Positions 17,186-27,508 of a stretch of 64,000 nt of DNA are shown piece by piece. Made by a program: the position numbers and the translations under genes. The stretch's first letter is position 1; each line of letters starts with the position of its first letter. Source of the stretch: Micromonospora rosaria (GTDB lineage Bacteria; Actinomycetota; Actinomycetes; Mycobacteriales; Micromonosporaceae); assembly GCF_001567585.1 (NCBI RefSeq), contig NZ_LRQV01000022.1:1-64000 (forward strand), read 5' to 3'. Below the pieces are notes generated by a model. It made no database searches and was not told the origin of the DNA. It worked only from the letters and a program-made list of their open reading frames with translations.

Positions 17186-19176
17186 CGGAGGTCCTGGAAC
17201 ACGTGCTGCGCCCCGGCCGGATCGGCCGGCTGGCGCTGCCGCACCGCGTCGTCACCGGGGCGATGCACCTCGGCTGGGAGAACCGCGACGACGACGGGCG
17301 GTCACTGGCCGCGTTCTACCTCGCGCGGGTACGCGGCGGCGCCGGGCTGATGGTGACCGGGGGCGCGGCGGTCAGCGCCGTGGGCGCCGGCGGGCCCGGG
17401 TACGGGGTGCTCGACGACGCGCGGTTCCGGGCCCGGCTGCGCCGGGTCGCCACCGAGGTACGGGAGGCCGGCGGGCTGCTCGCCCTGCAACTGTTCCACG
17501 CCGGCCGGTACGCCCGGCCGGCGACCGGGGGCCCGCACCCCGTCGCGCCGTCGGCGGTGTACTCCGCGTTCTCCCGGCACACCCCGCACGCCCTCGACCC
17601 CGCCCAGGTCGAGGCCACCGTGGCGGACTTCGCCCGGGGCGCCCACCACGCCCGGGACCTCGGCTTCGCCGCCGTGGAGATCATGGGCTCCGAGGGGTAC
17701 CTGCTCGACCAGTTCCTGTCCCCGCTGACCAACCAGCGCGACGACGAGTGGGGCGGCGACCCGCACCGCCGGATGCGCTTCGGCACGGCCGTGGTCCGGG
17801 CGGTCCGCGCCGCCGTCGGCCCCGACTTCCCCGTCGTGGTCCGGATGACCGGCGACGACCTGATGGCCGGCGGCACCGACCGGGACACCGTGACCGGGTA
17901 CGCCCGCGCGCTGGCCGCCGCCGGCGCGGACGCCCTCAACGTCGGGGTCGGCTGGCACGAGTCCCCGGTGCCGACGGTCCAGGCCCTGGTCCCACCCGGA
18001 CACTGGGTACCGGTGGCGGTGGCCGTCAAGGAAGCCGTCGGCGCGCTCCCGGTGGCGACCAGCAACCGGATCACCCGGCTGGCCCAGGCCGAGGAGGTGC
18101 TGGCCGGCACCCCACTGGACCTGGTCTCCATGGCGCGGCCGTTCCTCGCCGACCCGGCCCTGGTCGACCGCTGTCGCCGGGGCCGGCCGGTGAACGTCTG
18201 CGTCGCCTGCAACCAGGCCTGCATCGACCGGTCACTGGTGGACGACCCGGTGTCCTGCATGGTCAACCCGGCCGTCGGGCGGGAACACGAGACGCCCCCG
18301 CCCACCGGCGGGCCGCCGCGCGCCGTCGCCGTCGTCGGGGCCGGGCCGGCGGGCCTGAAGGCCGCCCACGACCTGGCCCTGGCCGGGCACCGGGTCACCG
18401 TCTACGAGGCCGACCAGGAACCCGGCGGCCAGTTCCGGCTGGCCGGCCGGGTACCGGGCAAGGCCGACTACCTCGACGCGATCCGCTACCTGACCGCCGA
18501 ACTGGCCCGGCTCGGCGGCGACCTGCGCACCGGCCGGCCGGTCACCGCCGCCGACGCGGACCTGCTCCGCCGCTACGACGGGGTGGTCGTGGCCACCGGG
18601 GTCCGGCCCCGGCGGCTGGACCTGCCCGGCGTCGACCTGCCGCACGTGCTCGACTACCCGGCGGCGTTCGCCGACGGCGCGCTGGGCCGGCGGGTCGTGG
18701 TGGTCGGCGGCGGCGGCATCGCCGTGGACCTGGCGCACCTGGCCGGCCACCCCGGGTCGGCGACGCCGCCCCGCCAGGTGACGATCCTGCACCGGGGCGA
18801 CCGGCTCGGTCCCCGGCTGGGCCGGTCGACCCGCTGGACGGTCCTCGCCGAGCTGCGCCGGCAGCGGGTCGCCGTCGTGCCCGGCGTGCGGGACCTGCGC
18901 ATCGGCCCCGACGCGGTGGACTACACCGACGCCGACGGGCACCGCGCGACCGTCGCCGCCGACACGGTGGTGATCGCCGCCGGCCAGCTTCCCAACGACG
19001 CGCTCGTGGCGACGGCCCGCCGGGCCGGCGTCTGGCACCACGTCGTCGGCGGCGCGCGGGACAGCACCGGACTGGACGCGGTCCGGGCCTTCGACCAGGG
19101 CCGGGCCGCCGCCGTGGCGTTCCAGCACGTCGCGCACCGGACCACCCCACCCGTCGAGATCGAGGAACGCGTATGA
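17182..19176 (+). CDS. FMN/FAD/Fe-S 2,4-dienoyl-CoA-reductase-like oxidoreductase
   Basis: A 664-residue protein with the FadH architecture. It has an N-terminal old-yellow-enzyme barrel ([16 protein letters not shown]), a [4Fe-4S] cysteine cluster around [20 protein letters not shown], then a Rossmann FAD/NAD half ([36 protein letters not shown]). Family enzymes reduce 2,4-dienoyl-CoA. That suits conversion of a cyclohexadiene carboxyl thioester formed from shikimate after dehydration. The ATG overlaps the previous stop (ATGA), and the next gene overlaps it in turn. Confidence 0.88.
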   Translation: MTEVLEHVLRPGRIGRLALPHRVVTGAMHLGWENRDDDGRSLAAFYLARVRGGAGLMVTGGAAVSAVGAGGPGYGVLDDARFRARLRRVATEVREAGGLLALQLFHAGRYARPATGGPHPVAPSAVYSAFSRHTPHALDPAQVEATVADFARGAHHARDLGFAAVEIMGSEGYLLDQFLSPLTNQRDDEWGGDPHRRMRFGTAVVRAVRAAVGPDFPVVVRMTGDDLMAGGTDRDTVTGYARALAAAGADALNVGVGWHESPVPTVQALVPPGHWVPVAVAVKEAVGALPVATSNRITRLAQAEEVLAGTPLDLVSMARPFLADPALVDRCRRGRPVNVCVACNQACIDRSLVDDPVSCMVNPAVGREHETPPPTGGPPRAVAVVGAGPAGLKAAHDLALAGHRVTVYEADQEPGGQFRLAGRVPGKADYLDAIRYLTAELARLGGDLRTGRPVTAADADLLRRYDGVVVATGVRPRRLDLPGVDLPHVLDYPAAFADGALGRRVVVVGGGGIAVDLAHLAGHPGSATPPRQVTILHRGDRLGPRLGRSTRWTVLAELRRQRVAVVPGVRDLRIGPDAVDYTDADGHRATVAADTVVIAAGQLPNDALVATARRAGVWHHVVGGARDSTGLDAVRAFDQGRAAAVAFQHVAHRTTPPVEIEERV

Positions 19177-21176
19177 CCGTGGCCGGGCCGGAATCGGCGT
19201 CCCCCCTCGGCGCGCTGCGGCGCACCACCGTGGACCGGTGGCGCATCGTGCGGCTGCTGCCGCGCGCCGGACGGACGGCGGTGACCGCCGCCGTCGTCAC
19301 CAACGTGCTGCTCGCCGCCGCGCCGGTGCTCTTCGTCGTGCAGACGAGCCTGCTCGTCGGCCGGCTGCCCGCCGCCGTCCGCGACGGCGTCGACTCGCCG
19401 GCCTTCGAGCGGCTGGTGACCGCGTTCGTCCTCGCCGCCGTGGCGCTGGGCGCGCAACAGCTCCTGGCCCAGGTGCAGGTCACCACGGGACTGCTGGTGC
19501 AGCGCCGGATCGACGGCTGGGTCGCCGACGAGCTGATGGACGCCGCGCTCGGCAGCGTCGGCCTGGAACCGCTGGCCGACCAGGCGGTGACCGACCAGCT
19601 CAGCGAGGCCGCCCGCGAGGTCGAGCACGGCGTCCAGAGCCCCGGCGCCGCCGCCGCCGGGATGCTCGCCCTGCTCGCCCGCTACGGGCAGCTCACCGGG
19701 TACGCCGTGGTCGTCGGGTACGCGTTCTCCTGGCTCGCCGGCGCGGGACTGCTCGTCACCGTCCTGGTGTTCCGCCACGGGCAACGCGGTGGCCTGCGCA
19801 AGTACGCGGCGATCTACGCCACGGTCGTGGCCCGGGCGCGCAGGCTGACGTACTTCCGGCGGATCGCCACCGGCCCGGCAGCGGCCACCGAGATCCGCGT
19901 GTTCGGGCTCCTGCCCTGGCTGCGCGACCAGCACCGGTCGGCGTACCTGGACTGGATGCGCCCGGTGTGGACCGAACGGCGACGGGTCTACCTCAAGCCC
20001 TACTTCGCGTACACGGCCGTGGGACTGGTGGCGCTCGTCGCGGTGCTCGCCGCCCTCGGCGTGGCCGGCGGCCAACGGCAGGTCGACATCACCCGGCTGG
20101 CCCTGGTCATCCAGGCCGTCCTGGCGGCGATCCAGCTCGGCGACTTCTACCCCGAGGCCGACGTGCAGACCCAGTTCGGCATGAACGCCTACCGGGCGGT
20201 CGGCGCGTTCCGCGCCGGCATGGCCGCCCGCACCGCCCCCGCCGACCGGGACACCGGCAACCCCGCCCCGACGCCGGTCCCCGCCCGGCGCGGCCCGACC
20301 GCCCCCGCCGTGATCCGCTTCGAGGGGGTGTCCTACCGCTACCCGCAGCGACCCACCCCGGTCTTCACCGACCTGGACCTGACCCTGCCCCCGGGGCAGT
20401 GCACCGCGATCGTCGGGCTCAACGGGGCGGGCAAGACCACCCTGGTCAAGCTGCTGGCCCGGCTGGCCACCCCGACCGGCGGCCGGATCACCGCCGACGG
20501 CCGCCCCATCGACGCCGTCCCGGCCCGGCAGTGGCGCGCCACCCTCGCCGTCATCTTCCAGGACTACCTGCGGTACGAGGCCAGCGCCGCCGACAACATC
20601 GCGCTCGGCGCCGCCGCGCACGCCGACGACCGGGCCGGCATCCGCGCGGCCGCCGAGGCGGCCGGCATCCTCGACACCCTCGACGCGCTGCCCCGGGGCC
20701 TGGACACCCCGCTGTCCGGGCAACTGCGGGGCGGGGTGGACCTCTCCGGCGGGCAGTGGCAGCGCCTCGCCATCGCCCGCGCCCTGTTCGCCGTCCGGCA
20801 CGGCGCGACGGTCCTGGTGCTCGACGAACCGACGGCGAGCCTGGACGTCCGCGCCGAGGCCCGCTTCTTCGACGAGGTCATCGCCGCCACGGCGGGCGTG
20901 ACCACGGTGCTGATCTCGCACCGGTTCGCGACCGTCCGCCGCGCCGACCACATCATCGTGCTCGCCGACGGCCAGGTCACCGAGCAGGGCACCCACGAGG
21001 AACTGCGCCGCCACGGCGGCCGGTACGCCCGGCTGTTCGACCTGCAGGCGGCCCGGTTCCTCCCGCAGCCCGACGGCGACCACCCGCCGGGCGACGACGG
21101 ACCCTCCGGTGGCGACGACCACCCACCGGAGCGCGGCACCCCGGCCGCAACCATCCGGGAGGGGAGCGGCAGATGA
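19173..21176 (+). CDS. ABC exporter half-transporter (TMD-NBD), first of a pair
   Basis: A 667-residue fused membrane-ATPase protein. Hydrophobic helices occupy the first ~330 residues. The ATPase domain has Walker A GLNGAGKTTLVK, signature LSGGQWQRLAIARA, Walker B VLVLDEPTASLD and an H-loop (LISHRFATVR). It overlaps both neighbours by four bases. With the next gene it should form a heterodimeric exporter, most likely for the cluster product or as self-protection. Confidence 0.9.
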   Translation: MTVAGPESASPLGALRRTTVDRWRIVRLLPRAGRTAVTAAVVTNVLLAAAPVLFVVQTSLLVGRLPAAVRDGVDSPAFERLVTAFVLAAVALGAQQLLAQVQVTTGLLVQRRIDGWVADELMDAALGSVGLEPLADQAVTDQLSEAAREVEHGVQSPGAAAAGMLALLARYGQLTGYAVVVGYAFSWLAGAGLLVTVLVFRHGQRGGLRKYAAIYATVVARARRLTYFRRIATGPAAATEIRVFGLLPWLRDQHRSAYLDWMRPVWTERRRVYLKPYFAYTAVGLVALVAVLAALGVAGGQRQVDITRLALVIQAVLAAIQLGDFYPEADVQTQFGMNAYRAVGAFRAGMAARTAPADRDTGNPAPTPVPARRGPTAPAVIRFEGVSYRYPQRPTPVFTDLDLTLPPGQCTAIVGLNGAGKTTLVKLLARLATPTGGRITADGRPIDAVPARQWRATLAVIFQDYLRYEASAADNIALGAAAHADDRAGIRAAAEAAGILDTLDALPRGLDTPLSGQLRGGVDLSGGQWQRLAIARALFAVRHGATVLVLDEPTASLDVRAEARFFDEVIAATAGVTTVLISHRFATVRRADHIIVLADGQVTEQGTHEELRRHGGRYARLFDLQAARFLPQPDGDHPPGDDGPSGGDDHPPERGTPAATIREGSGR

Positions 21177-23056
21177 GTCACGGATTGTTGTCGGCCGCCT
21201 GGACCCTGTGGCGGACCTCGCTGCGCCAGGACCGGCGCAAGGCCGTCACCGCCCTGGTCCTGGTCGTCGCGGGCGCGGCGGCCTGGCCTCTGGTGGCGAT
21301 CATGCTGCGGGTGCTGTTCGACGCCGCGAACACGGGCCGGCCGGTCGCCGCGAGCCTCGCCGGTGTCGCGGTGGCCGCCCTGCTCATCGCCGGGCTCACG
21401 CTGAGCCACTTCGCGCACATCGCCTACTTCGAACTGTCCGAGCTGGACGTGCTGCACCTGCACCAGGAGCTGATGGCGGCCACCAACGGGTCACCCGGCA
21501 CCGCCCACTTCGAGCAGACGGACCTGGCCGACAAGGTCACCGTCCTGGAGGAGGACATCGAGCAGCTGCGCGTCGGCCTGCAGGCCGTCCTGACCGGTGT
21601 CGGGCTGGCGGTGGCGATGGCGCTGACCACGGCGGTGCTGGCCTGGCTCAACCCGCTGCTGCTGTTGCTGCCGCTGGTCGCCGTACCGCCGCTGCTGGCC
21701 GGGCGGTGGGCGGAGCGGCGGGTGGACCGGTCGCGGGAGGCCACCGCCGAGTCCACCCGGCGGGCGCTCGGCCTGTTCCGGCTGGCCACCACCGCCGCCG
21801 CCGGCAAGGAGCTGCGCGCGTTCGGCCTGGAGCAGGAGGTACGGCGACGCCACCGGGCGCTGTGGCAGGACAGCACCCGGCGACTGTGGCGGACGCAGGG
21901 CGGGGCGAGCCTGATCCGGATGGCCGGCCAGTTGGCCTTCACCGCCGGCTACATCGCCGCCGTCCTGCTCATCCTGCGTGACGCCGTCGCCGGCCGGCGG
22001 GGGATCGGCGACGTCATCCTGGTCATCGCCATCGCCGCCCAGGTCAACCAGCAGGTGGCGGCGGCGGTCGGGGTGTTGCAGGACCTCCAGCGGCTGCGCA
22101 GCGTCTACCAGCGGTTCGACGAGGTCCACGCCCTCGTCGGGGCCGCCGGACCCGACCACGGCCGCCGGACCCCGGCCGGGGCCGCCGCCCCGGACGACGG
22201 CCGCCACCTTCTGGTCCGGGCCGCCGGCCCGGACGACGGCGGGCGGCCCGCCCCGCCGGCCGCCGTCCTGCCCGCCCGCCTGCGCGACGGCATCCGGCTG
22301 GTCGACGTCACGCTGCGCTACCCCGGCGCGGAACAGCCGGCGATCAGCGGCCTCGACCTGCACCTGCCGGCCGGGGCGACCGTCGCCGTCGTCGGCGACA
22401 ACGGCGCCGGCAAGACCACCCTGGTCAAGCTGGTGTGCGGGCTGCTGCGCCCGACCAGCGGCCGAATCCTCGTCGACGGCGTCGACCTGGCCGACCTGCC
22501 GCTGCCGGCGTGGCGGGCCCGGATCGCGGCCGGCTTCCAGGACTTCGTCCGGTTCGAGCTGCCGGCCCGGCAGACCGTCGGCGTCGGCGACCTGCCCCGG
22601 CTCGACGACGAGCCCGCCGTCCGGACCGCCCTGGACCGGGCCGGCGCCGGTGACCTCGTCGGTGACCTGGAAGCCGGCCTGGACACCCCGCTGGGACGCA
22701 GCTGGACCGACGGCGCGGAACTCTCCGGCGGCCAGTGGCAGAAGCTCGCGCTCGGCCGAGCGTTCATGCGCGACGACCCCCTGCTGGTCCTCCTCGACGA
22801 GCCCGCCGCGGCCCTCGACGCCGAGGCCGAACACGCCCTGTTCGAGCGGTACCGGCTCCAGACCCGCCGGATCGCCGCCGGGACCGGCGCGGTCAGCGTC
22901 TTCGTGTCGCACCGGTTCTCCACCGTCGCGGTGGCGGACCTGATCGTGGTGCTCGCCGACGGGCGGGTCGCCGAGATTGGCCGCCACACCGACCTGGTCC
23001 GCGCCGGTGGCCGCTACGCGGAGATGTTCGACCTGCACGCCCGGGCGTACCGGTGA
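21173..23056 (+). CDS. ABC exporter half-transporter (TMD-NBD), second of a pair
   Basis: A 627-residue partner exporter with Walker A GDNGAGKTTLVK, signature LSGGQWQKLALGRA, Walker B LLVLLDEPAAALD and H-loop VSHRFSTV. The linker between membrane and ATPase parts carries an imperfect repeat (AAGPDHGRRTP, AAAPDDGRHLL, AAGPDDGGRPA). The Walker B glutamate is present in both halves, so neither ATPase site looks obviously dead. Start ATG 21173 overlaps the stop of the first half. Confidence 0.9.
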   Translation: MSHGLLSAAWTLWRTSLRQDRRKAVTALVLVVAGAAAWPLVAIMLRVLFDAANTGRPVAASLAGVAVAALLIAGLTLSHFAHIAYFELSELDVLHLHQELMAATNGSPGTAHFEQTDLADKVTVLEEDIEQLRVGLQAVLTGVGLAVAMALTTAVLAWLNPLLLLLPLVAVPPLLAGRWAERRVDRSREATAESTRRALGLFRLATTAAAGKELRAFGLEQEVRRRHRALWQDSTRRLWRTQGGASLIRMAGQLAFTAGYIAAVLLILRDAVAGRRGIGDVILVIAIAAQVNQQVAAAVGVLQDLQRLRSVYQRFDEVHALVGAAGPDHGRRTPAGAAAPDDGRHLLVRAAGPDDGGRPAPPAAVLPARLRDGIRLVDVTLRYPGAEQPAISGLDLHLPAGATVAVVGDNGAGKTTLVKLVCGLLRPTSGRILVDGVDLADLPLPAWRARIAAGFQDFVRFELPARQTVGVGDLPRLDDEPAVRTALDRAGAGDLVGDLEAGLDTPLGRSWTDGAELSGGQWQKLALGRAFMRDDPLLVLLDEPAAALDAEAEHALFERYRLQTRRIAAGTGAVSVFVSHRFSTVAVADLIVVLADGRVAEIGRHTDLVRAGGRYAEMFDLHARAYR

Positions 23057-23114
23057 CCAGGGCGGACGCCGGCGTCCCGCCCACCCGAAACGGCGACCTG
23101 CGGAAGGAACGGCA

Positions 23115-24365
23115 GTGATCAGCGCATCGCACACCGACGAGTTCGACCCCTTCTCCCCGAGCGCCATGGACGACCCCTATCCCGAGTACCAGCGGCTGCT
23201 GCGCGCCGACGAACCGCTGTACCTGCCCGACCGCGACATGTGGCTGGTCATCCGCCACGACCACGTCAAGGCAGCGGCCAAGGACCACGCCGGACTCTCC
23301 TCCGCCGAGGGGATCGCGTACCACCGGTCGACGCTGCCCGTGCTGTTCGGGCTGGACCAGCCGGACCACACCCGGATGCGGGGCCTGATCCGGCACGACT
23401 TCTCGCCCCGGGGCGTGCAGTTCTGGCGGCCCTTCATCGAGAAGGTCTGCGGCGACCTGCTCGACGAGGCCGTCGCCACCGGCGACATCGACCTGGTGCA
23501 GCAGGCGATCATCCTGCTGCCGGTGAAGGTGGTCACCACGATCGTCGGGGTGCCCCACGACAACCTGGCCAAGCTCAAGCTCACCGCCGGCGTGCTGGAG
23601 AGCTTCGTCGCCAACGCGAAGGTCGGCGAGCGGGCGCCCGACGACCCCGACGAGAACGCGCTGCGGCTGCGGGCGGCGAAGTCCGCGCTCGCCTCGGTCG
23701 CCGGCCTGTCCAGCTTCCTCGGCGGCCTGCTCACCCGACGGCGGGCCGAACCGCCCCGCGACGACGTGGTCTCGAAGCTGTTCGCCGCCGCGGCCAAGGG
23801 CAAGGTCACCGAGAACGAGATCCTCTGGCTCTGCCTCACCCTGCTGGTCGGCGGCCAGGAGACGATGACCCACTTCCTGGGCAACATGCTGGACGCCCTG
23901 CTGAACCACCCCGACCAGTTCCGCCTGGTCCGGCAACGGCCCGACCTGGTCCCGGCGACCATCGAGGAGACGGCCCGCTTCTACCCGCCCGTGCAGAACG
24001 TCTTCCGCACCGCCACCCGCGACGTCGTCGTCGGCACCACCACCATCCCGAAGGACGCCCGGGTCGAGCTGTCGTTCGCCGCCGCCAACCGCGATCCGCG
24101 CAAGTTCCCCGACCCCGACGCGTACCGCATCGACCGGCGCACCGACGGCCACCTGGGCTTCGGCGCCGGCATCCACACCTGCGTCGGCATGCACCTGGCC
24201 CGCCTGCAGGCGGCCACGTTCCTGCGGATGCTCATCGACCGCACCGACGACATCGAGCTGATCGGCGAGCTGGTCAAGGTACCGAGCCCGGCGTTCCGGG
24301 GGCTCGACCACCTGCCGCTGCGGCTGACCCCGAAGTCCCCGGACCCGGTCGCGCAGCCGGCGTGA
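23115..24365 (+). CDS. Cytochrome P450
   Basis: A 416-residue bacterial class I P450. The heme-ligand loop is FGAGIHTCVGMHLA, the K-helix motif is ETAR, and the oxygen-activation helix reads LLVGGQETMTHFLG, keeping the acid-Thr pair. GTG 23115 follows GGAAGG with an 8-base spacer. No ferredoxin or reductase gene is adjacent. It is expected to hydroxylate or otherwise tailor the product or a carrier-bound intermediate. Confidence 0.93.
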   Translation: MISASHTDEFDPFSPSAMDDPYPEYQRLLRADEPLYLPDRDMWLVIRHDHVKAAAKDHAGLSSAEGIAYHRSTLPVLFGLDQPDHTRMRGLIRHDFSPRGVQFWRPFIEKVCGDLLDEAVATGDIDLVQQAIILLPVKVVTTIVGVPHDNLAKLKLTAGVLESFVANAKVGERAPDDPDENALRLRAAKSALASVAGLSSFLGGLLTRRRAEPPRDDVVSKLFAAAAKGKVTENEILWLCLTLLVGGQETMTHFLGNMLDALLNHPDQFRLVRQRPDLVPATIEETARFYPPVQNVFRTATRDVVVGTTTIPKDARVELSFAAANRDPRKFPDPDAYRIDRRTDGHLGFGAGIHTCVGMHLARLQAATFLRMLIDRTDDIELIGELVKVPSPAFRGLDHLPLRLTPKSPDPVAQPA

Positions 24366-24399
24366 GCGACCGAGCAGCAGCCGACAAGGGAGGACCCCA

Positions 24400-26148
24400 G
24401 TGAGTGACACGACGACCGGCGGCGCGGTGGCCACCCGCCTCGACCTGCCGTTCGCGGCGGGCGAGGCCGCGTCCGGGCCGTTGACCTGGGCGCAGAGCGT
24501 GATGTGGGGACCGCTGCGGTGGTTCGGCAAGGAGGCCAACCAGTTCAACATCGGCCGCACGCTCGTGCTCGCCACGCCGGTGCCGCCGGACCGGCTGCTC
24601 GCGGCGCTGCGCACGCTGATCGAGGACCACCAGACCCTGCGGACCCACTACGTCGAGTCGGCCGGCCAGCCGCGGCAGCAGGTGGCGGCGGCGGGCACGT
24701 ACGAGGTCACCGTGGTCGACGACGGGGGCGACCCGGCCCGCGTCGGCGCGGACCTGACGCAGGAGCTGACCGAGGCCGCGTTCGACCACGACACCGAGTG
24801 GCCGCTGCGGGTCGGCGGCGTGGTCGACGCCGTTGGCCGGGTCACCGGGCTCGCGCTGGTCGGCTCGCACCTGGCGTTCGACGGCTGGTCCTTCGGCACC
24901 CTCGTCGACCTGCTCCTCGACCGGCTCGACGGGAACGGGGACGGGACGCCGACGCGGGAGTCCCCGGCCCCGCAGCCGCTGGAACAGGCCGCGTACCAGT
25001 CCTCCGAGGCCGGCCGGCAGCAGAGCGAACGGGGACTGCGGCACTGGGCACAGGGCCTCGCCACCGCCCCGGCGTCGATGTTCGACGTGCCGCGCGCCCC
25101 GACCGGGGACCACCCGATCGAACGGCACCTGCTGGACTCGGCGGCGGTCACCGCGGCGGCGGTCACCCTGGCGGCCCGGACCCGGACGTCCTTCTCGACG
25201 GTGCTGCTCGGCCTCACCACGGTCATCCTCACCGCGTACAACGGGCATGACACCTGCGTGCTCAAGCTGATCACCGGCAACCGGCTCGACCGGCGCAGCC
25301 GGGACCTGATCGCCCTGAACACCCTGGACGCCCTGCTCACCTGCACCGTCTCCGACGTCGACCTGCTCACCGCCATCCGCCAGGTCCACCGCCCCGCGTT
25401 CGACGCGTACCGCCGGGCCCAGTGCGACCCGGCCGGCGTCCACCGGGTGGTGACGGAGACCGGCCGGCGGCGGGGCGTGTCGTTCGACCTGTCCGCGTAC
25501 TTCAACAACGGCCACCGGGGCAACGACTGGGCCCCGACCGGCCCCGCCCCGGGACCGGCCCAGCTCGCCGACCTGCGCCGCGCCTCCGAGTACACCCGAC
25601 TGGACCCGCTCACCAGAAGCGACATGACCTTCATGGTCGCCGCCAGCAACCCCGGCGACGGGCGGTGCCGGCTCGGACTGCTGGTCGACACGGCGTACCT
25701 GCCGGCACCGGCCGGCGAGACGATCGTGCGGGGGATCGAGACGCTGCTGTGCGACGCGGTCACCGAGGAGATCCGGGTCTCCGAGGTGGCGGCGCGGATC
25801 GGCCTGACCCCGGCCCGGCGGGGCGCGGACTGGGTCCGGACCGACACCGGCTGGGTCCGCCCCGACGACGTGGCGGACCTGGTCCGCCGGGCCGCCGACG
25901 GGGCCACCGCGACCGTCGTCACCGACCGGGACCCGACGGGTGGCGCGCACCTGACGGCGTACGTCGCCGACCCGTCGCTGTCGCCCGGGACGCTGCACCG
26001 GCGGGTGCTCGACCTGCTGCCCGGCCAGACCGGCGTCGCGGCACCGACGGAGTACGTCATCTGCGCGGCGGCACCACGCACCGGCAGCGGGCCGGCGGCC
26101 TGGCGGGACGCGCCCGTCGCCGCGCGCGGGTCGGGACGACCGGCGTGA
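24400..26148 (+). CDS. Second stand-alone condensation protein with vestigial adenylation tail
   Basis: A 582-residue condensation-type protein with active-site motif SHLAFDGWS (S156-G162), the same Ser-for-first-His change as the protein at 236-1927, with the catalytic His157 kept. The last ~110 residues look like the small C-terminal lobe of an adenylation domain (LTAYVADPSLSPGTL), but the PxGK lysine motif reads RTGSGPAAW, so that lobe is inactive. GTG 24400 has AAGGGAGG upstream. Two such proteins in one cluster imply two trans-condensation events, or one condensing and one structural or releasing partner. Confidence 0.78.
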   Translation: MSDTTTGGAVATRLDLPFAAGEAASGPLTWAQSVMWGPLRWFGKEANQFNIGRTLVLATPVPPDRLLAALRTLIEDHQTLRTHYVESAGQPRQQVAAAGTYEVTVVDDGGDPARVGADLTQELTEAAFDHDTEWPLRVGGVVDAVGRVTGLALVGSHLAFDGWSFGTLVDLLLDRLDGNGDGTPTRESPAPQPLEQAAYQSSEAGRQQSERGLRHWAQGLATAPASMFDVPRAPTGDHPIERHLLDSAAVTAAAVTLAARTRTSFSTVLLGLTTVILTAYNGHDTCVLKLITGNRLDRRSRDLIALNTLDALLTCTVSDVDLLTAIRQVHRPAFDAYRRAQCDPAGVHRVVTETGRRRGVSFDLSAYFNNGHRGNDWAPTGPAPGPAQLADLRRASEYTRLDPLTRSDMTFMVAASNPGDGRCRLGLLVDTAYLPAPAGETIVRGIETLLCDAVTEEIRVSEVAARIGLTPARRGADWVRTDTGWVRPDDVADLVRRAADGATATVVTDRDPTGGAHLTAYVADPSLSPGTLHRRVLDLLPGQTGVAAPTEYVICAAAPRTGSGPAAWRDAPVAARGSGRPA

Positions 26149-26248
26149 ACGGGGGCAGCGGCGCGACCGCGGACGCCCGCCGGGCAGTCACGGTGATTGA
26201 TAGTGTGCTGTCGGCTGGTCGGTGCCGGAGAAGTGAGGCCGTGTCGGG

Positions 26249-27508
26249 ATGCTAGCGGGCGACGTCGTCATCACCGGCATCGGCGCGGTCACCCCCCTGG
26301 GCCTGGACCGGGACAGCACCTGGCAGGGCCTGCTGGCCGGTACGTCCGGGGTCGGCCCGATCACCGCCTTCGACGCCACCGCGCTGCCCACCCGGATCGC
26401 CGCCGAGGTGCGGGGCTTCGACCCGGCGGCCCACTTCACCCCGAAACGGGCCCGCCGGATGGCCCGGTTCAGCCAGTTCGCGGTGGTCGCCGCCCGGGAG
26501 GCCGTCGCCGACGCGGGACTGGCCGTCGACGAGGCCGGCGCCGACCGGGTCGGGGTGGTGGTCAACGCCGCCGTCGCGGGCTTCGACACCGTCGAGGCGG
26601 CCACCCGCGGCCTCCTCGCGCCGGTCCCGTCCGCGCCCAGCGCCCAGTTCGTGCCCTCCTCGCTGACCAACATGCCGGCCTGCGAGATCGCCATCGACCT
26701 GGGCGCGCACGGGCCGGTCAACGCCAGCGCGCTGGCCTGCGCCAGCGGCGCGTACGCGCTGCTCGACGCCCGCCGCCTGATCCTCAGCGGCGAGGCCGAC
26801 GTGGTCGTCTGCGGCGGCACCGACGCGGCGATCACGCCCGCGATGTTCGCCGGCCTGGTCAGCATGGGCGCCATGTCCGAGCGCAACGACGACCCGGCCG
26901 GGGCCAGCCGACCGTTCTCCGCCGACCGGGACGGCTTCGTGTTCGGCGAGGGCGCCGTGGTGCTGGTCCTGGAGTCGGCCGCGCACGCCCGGCGGCGGGG
27001 CGCCGGCCACTACGCGGTCCTCGCCGGCGGCGCGCTGACCAGCGATGCCTTCCACGTCAGCGCCCCCGCCCCGGGTGGGGTGCACGCCACGACGGCGATC
27101 CGGCAGGCGCTGAGCCGCAGCGGCGTACGCCCCGACGAGGTCGACTACATCTGCGCCCACGGCACGTCCACGCAGGCCAACGACCGGACGGAGACGGTGG
27201 CGATCCGCGCGGCCCTCGGTACGGCCGCCGACCGGGTCGCGGTCAGCGCGCCGAAGTCCATGCTCGGTCACCTGATCGGCGCGGCCGGCGCGCTCGGCGC
27301 GATGGTCTGCGCCCTGGCGATCCGCGAGCAGATCGTGCCGCCCACGATCAACCTGACCGAGCCGGACCCGGAGTGCGACCTCGACTACGTGCCCCACCAG
27401 GCCAGGGAACTGCCCGTGCGGACCGCCCTGACCAACGCCTTCGGCTTCGGCGGGCAGAACTGCGTCGCCGTGTTCACCGACAGACTGTCCCAAGGAGAGC
27501 CCGCATGA
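26249..27508 (+). CDS. KAS II (FabF)-type beta-ketoacyl synthase
   Basis: A 419-residue ketosynthase with a complete Cys-His-His set: Cys in LACASGAY, His in CAHGTSTQAND and Lys/His in KSMLGHLIGAAG. It is a discrete type II elongation enzyme that would extend an acyl chain on one of the operon ACPs. No chain-length-factor partner is present; the next ketosynthase (28590-30218) is of modular type. The 100 bases upstream of ATG 26249 hold no clear promoter. Its stop overlaps the aminotransferase start by four bases. Confidence 0.92.
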   Translation: MLAGDVVITGIGAVTPLGLDRDSTWQGLLAGTSGVGPITAFDATALPTRIAAEVRGFDPAAHFTPKRARRMARFSQFAVVAAREAVADAGLAVDEAGADRVGVVVNAAVAGFDTVEAATRGLLAPVPSAPSAQFVPSSLTNMPACEIAIDLGAHGPVNASALACASGAYALLDARRLILSGEADVVVCGGTDAAITPAMFAGLVSMGAMSERNDDPAGASRPFSADRDGFVFGEGAVVLVLESAAHARRRGAGHYAVLAGGALTSDAFHVSAPAPGGVHATTAIRQALSRSGVRPDEVDYICAHGTSTQANDRTETVAIRAALGTAADRVAVSAPKSMLGHLIGAAGALGAMVCALAIREQIVPPTINLTEPDPECDLDYVPHQARELPVRTALTNAFGFGGQNCVAVFTDRLSQGEPA

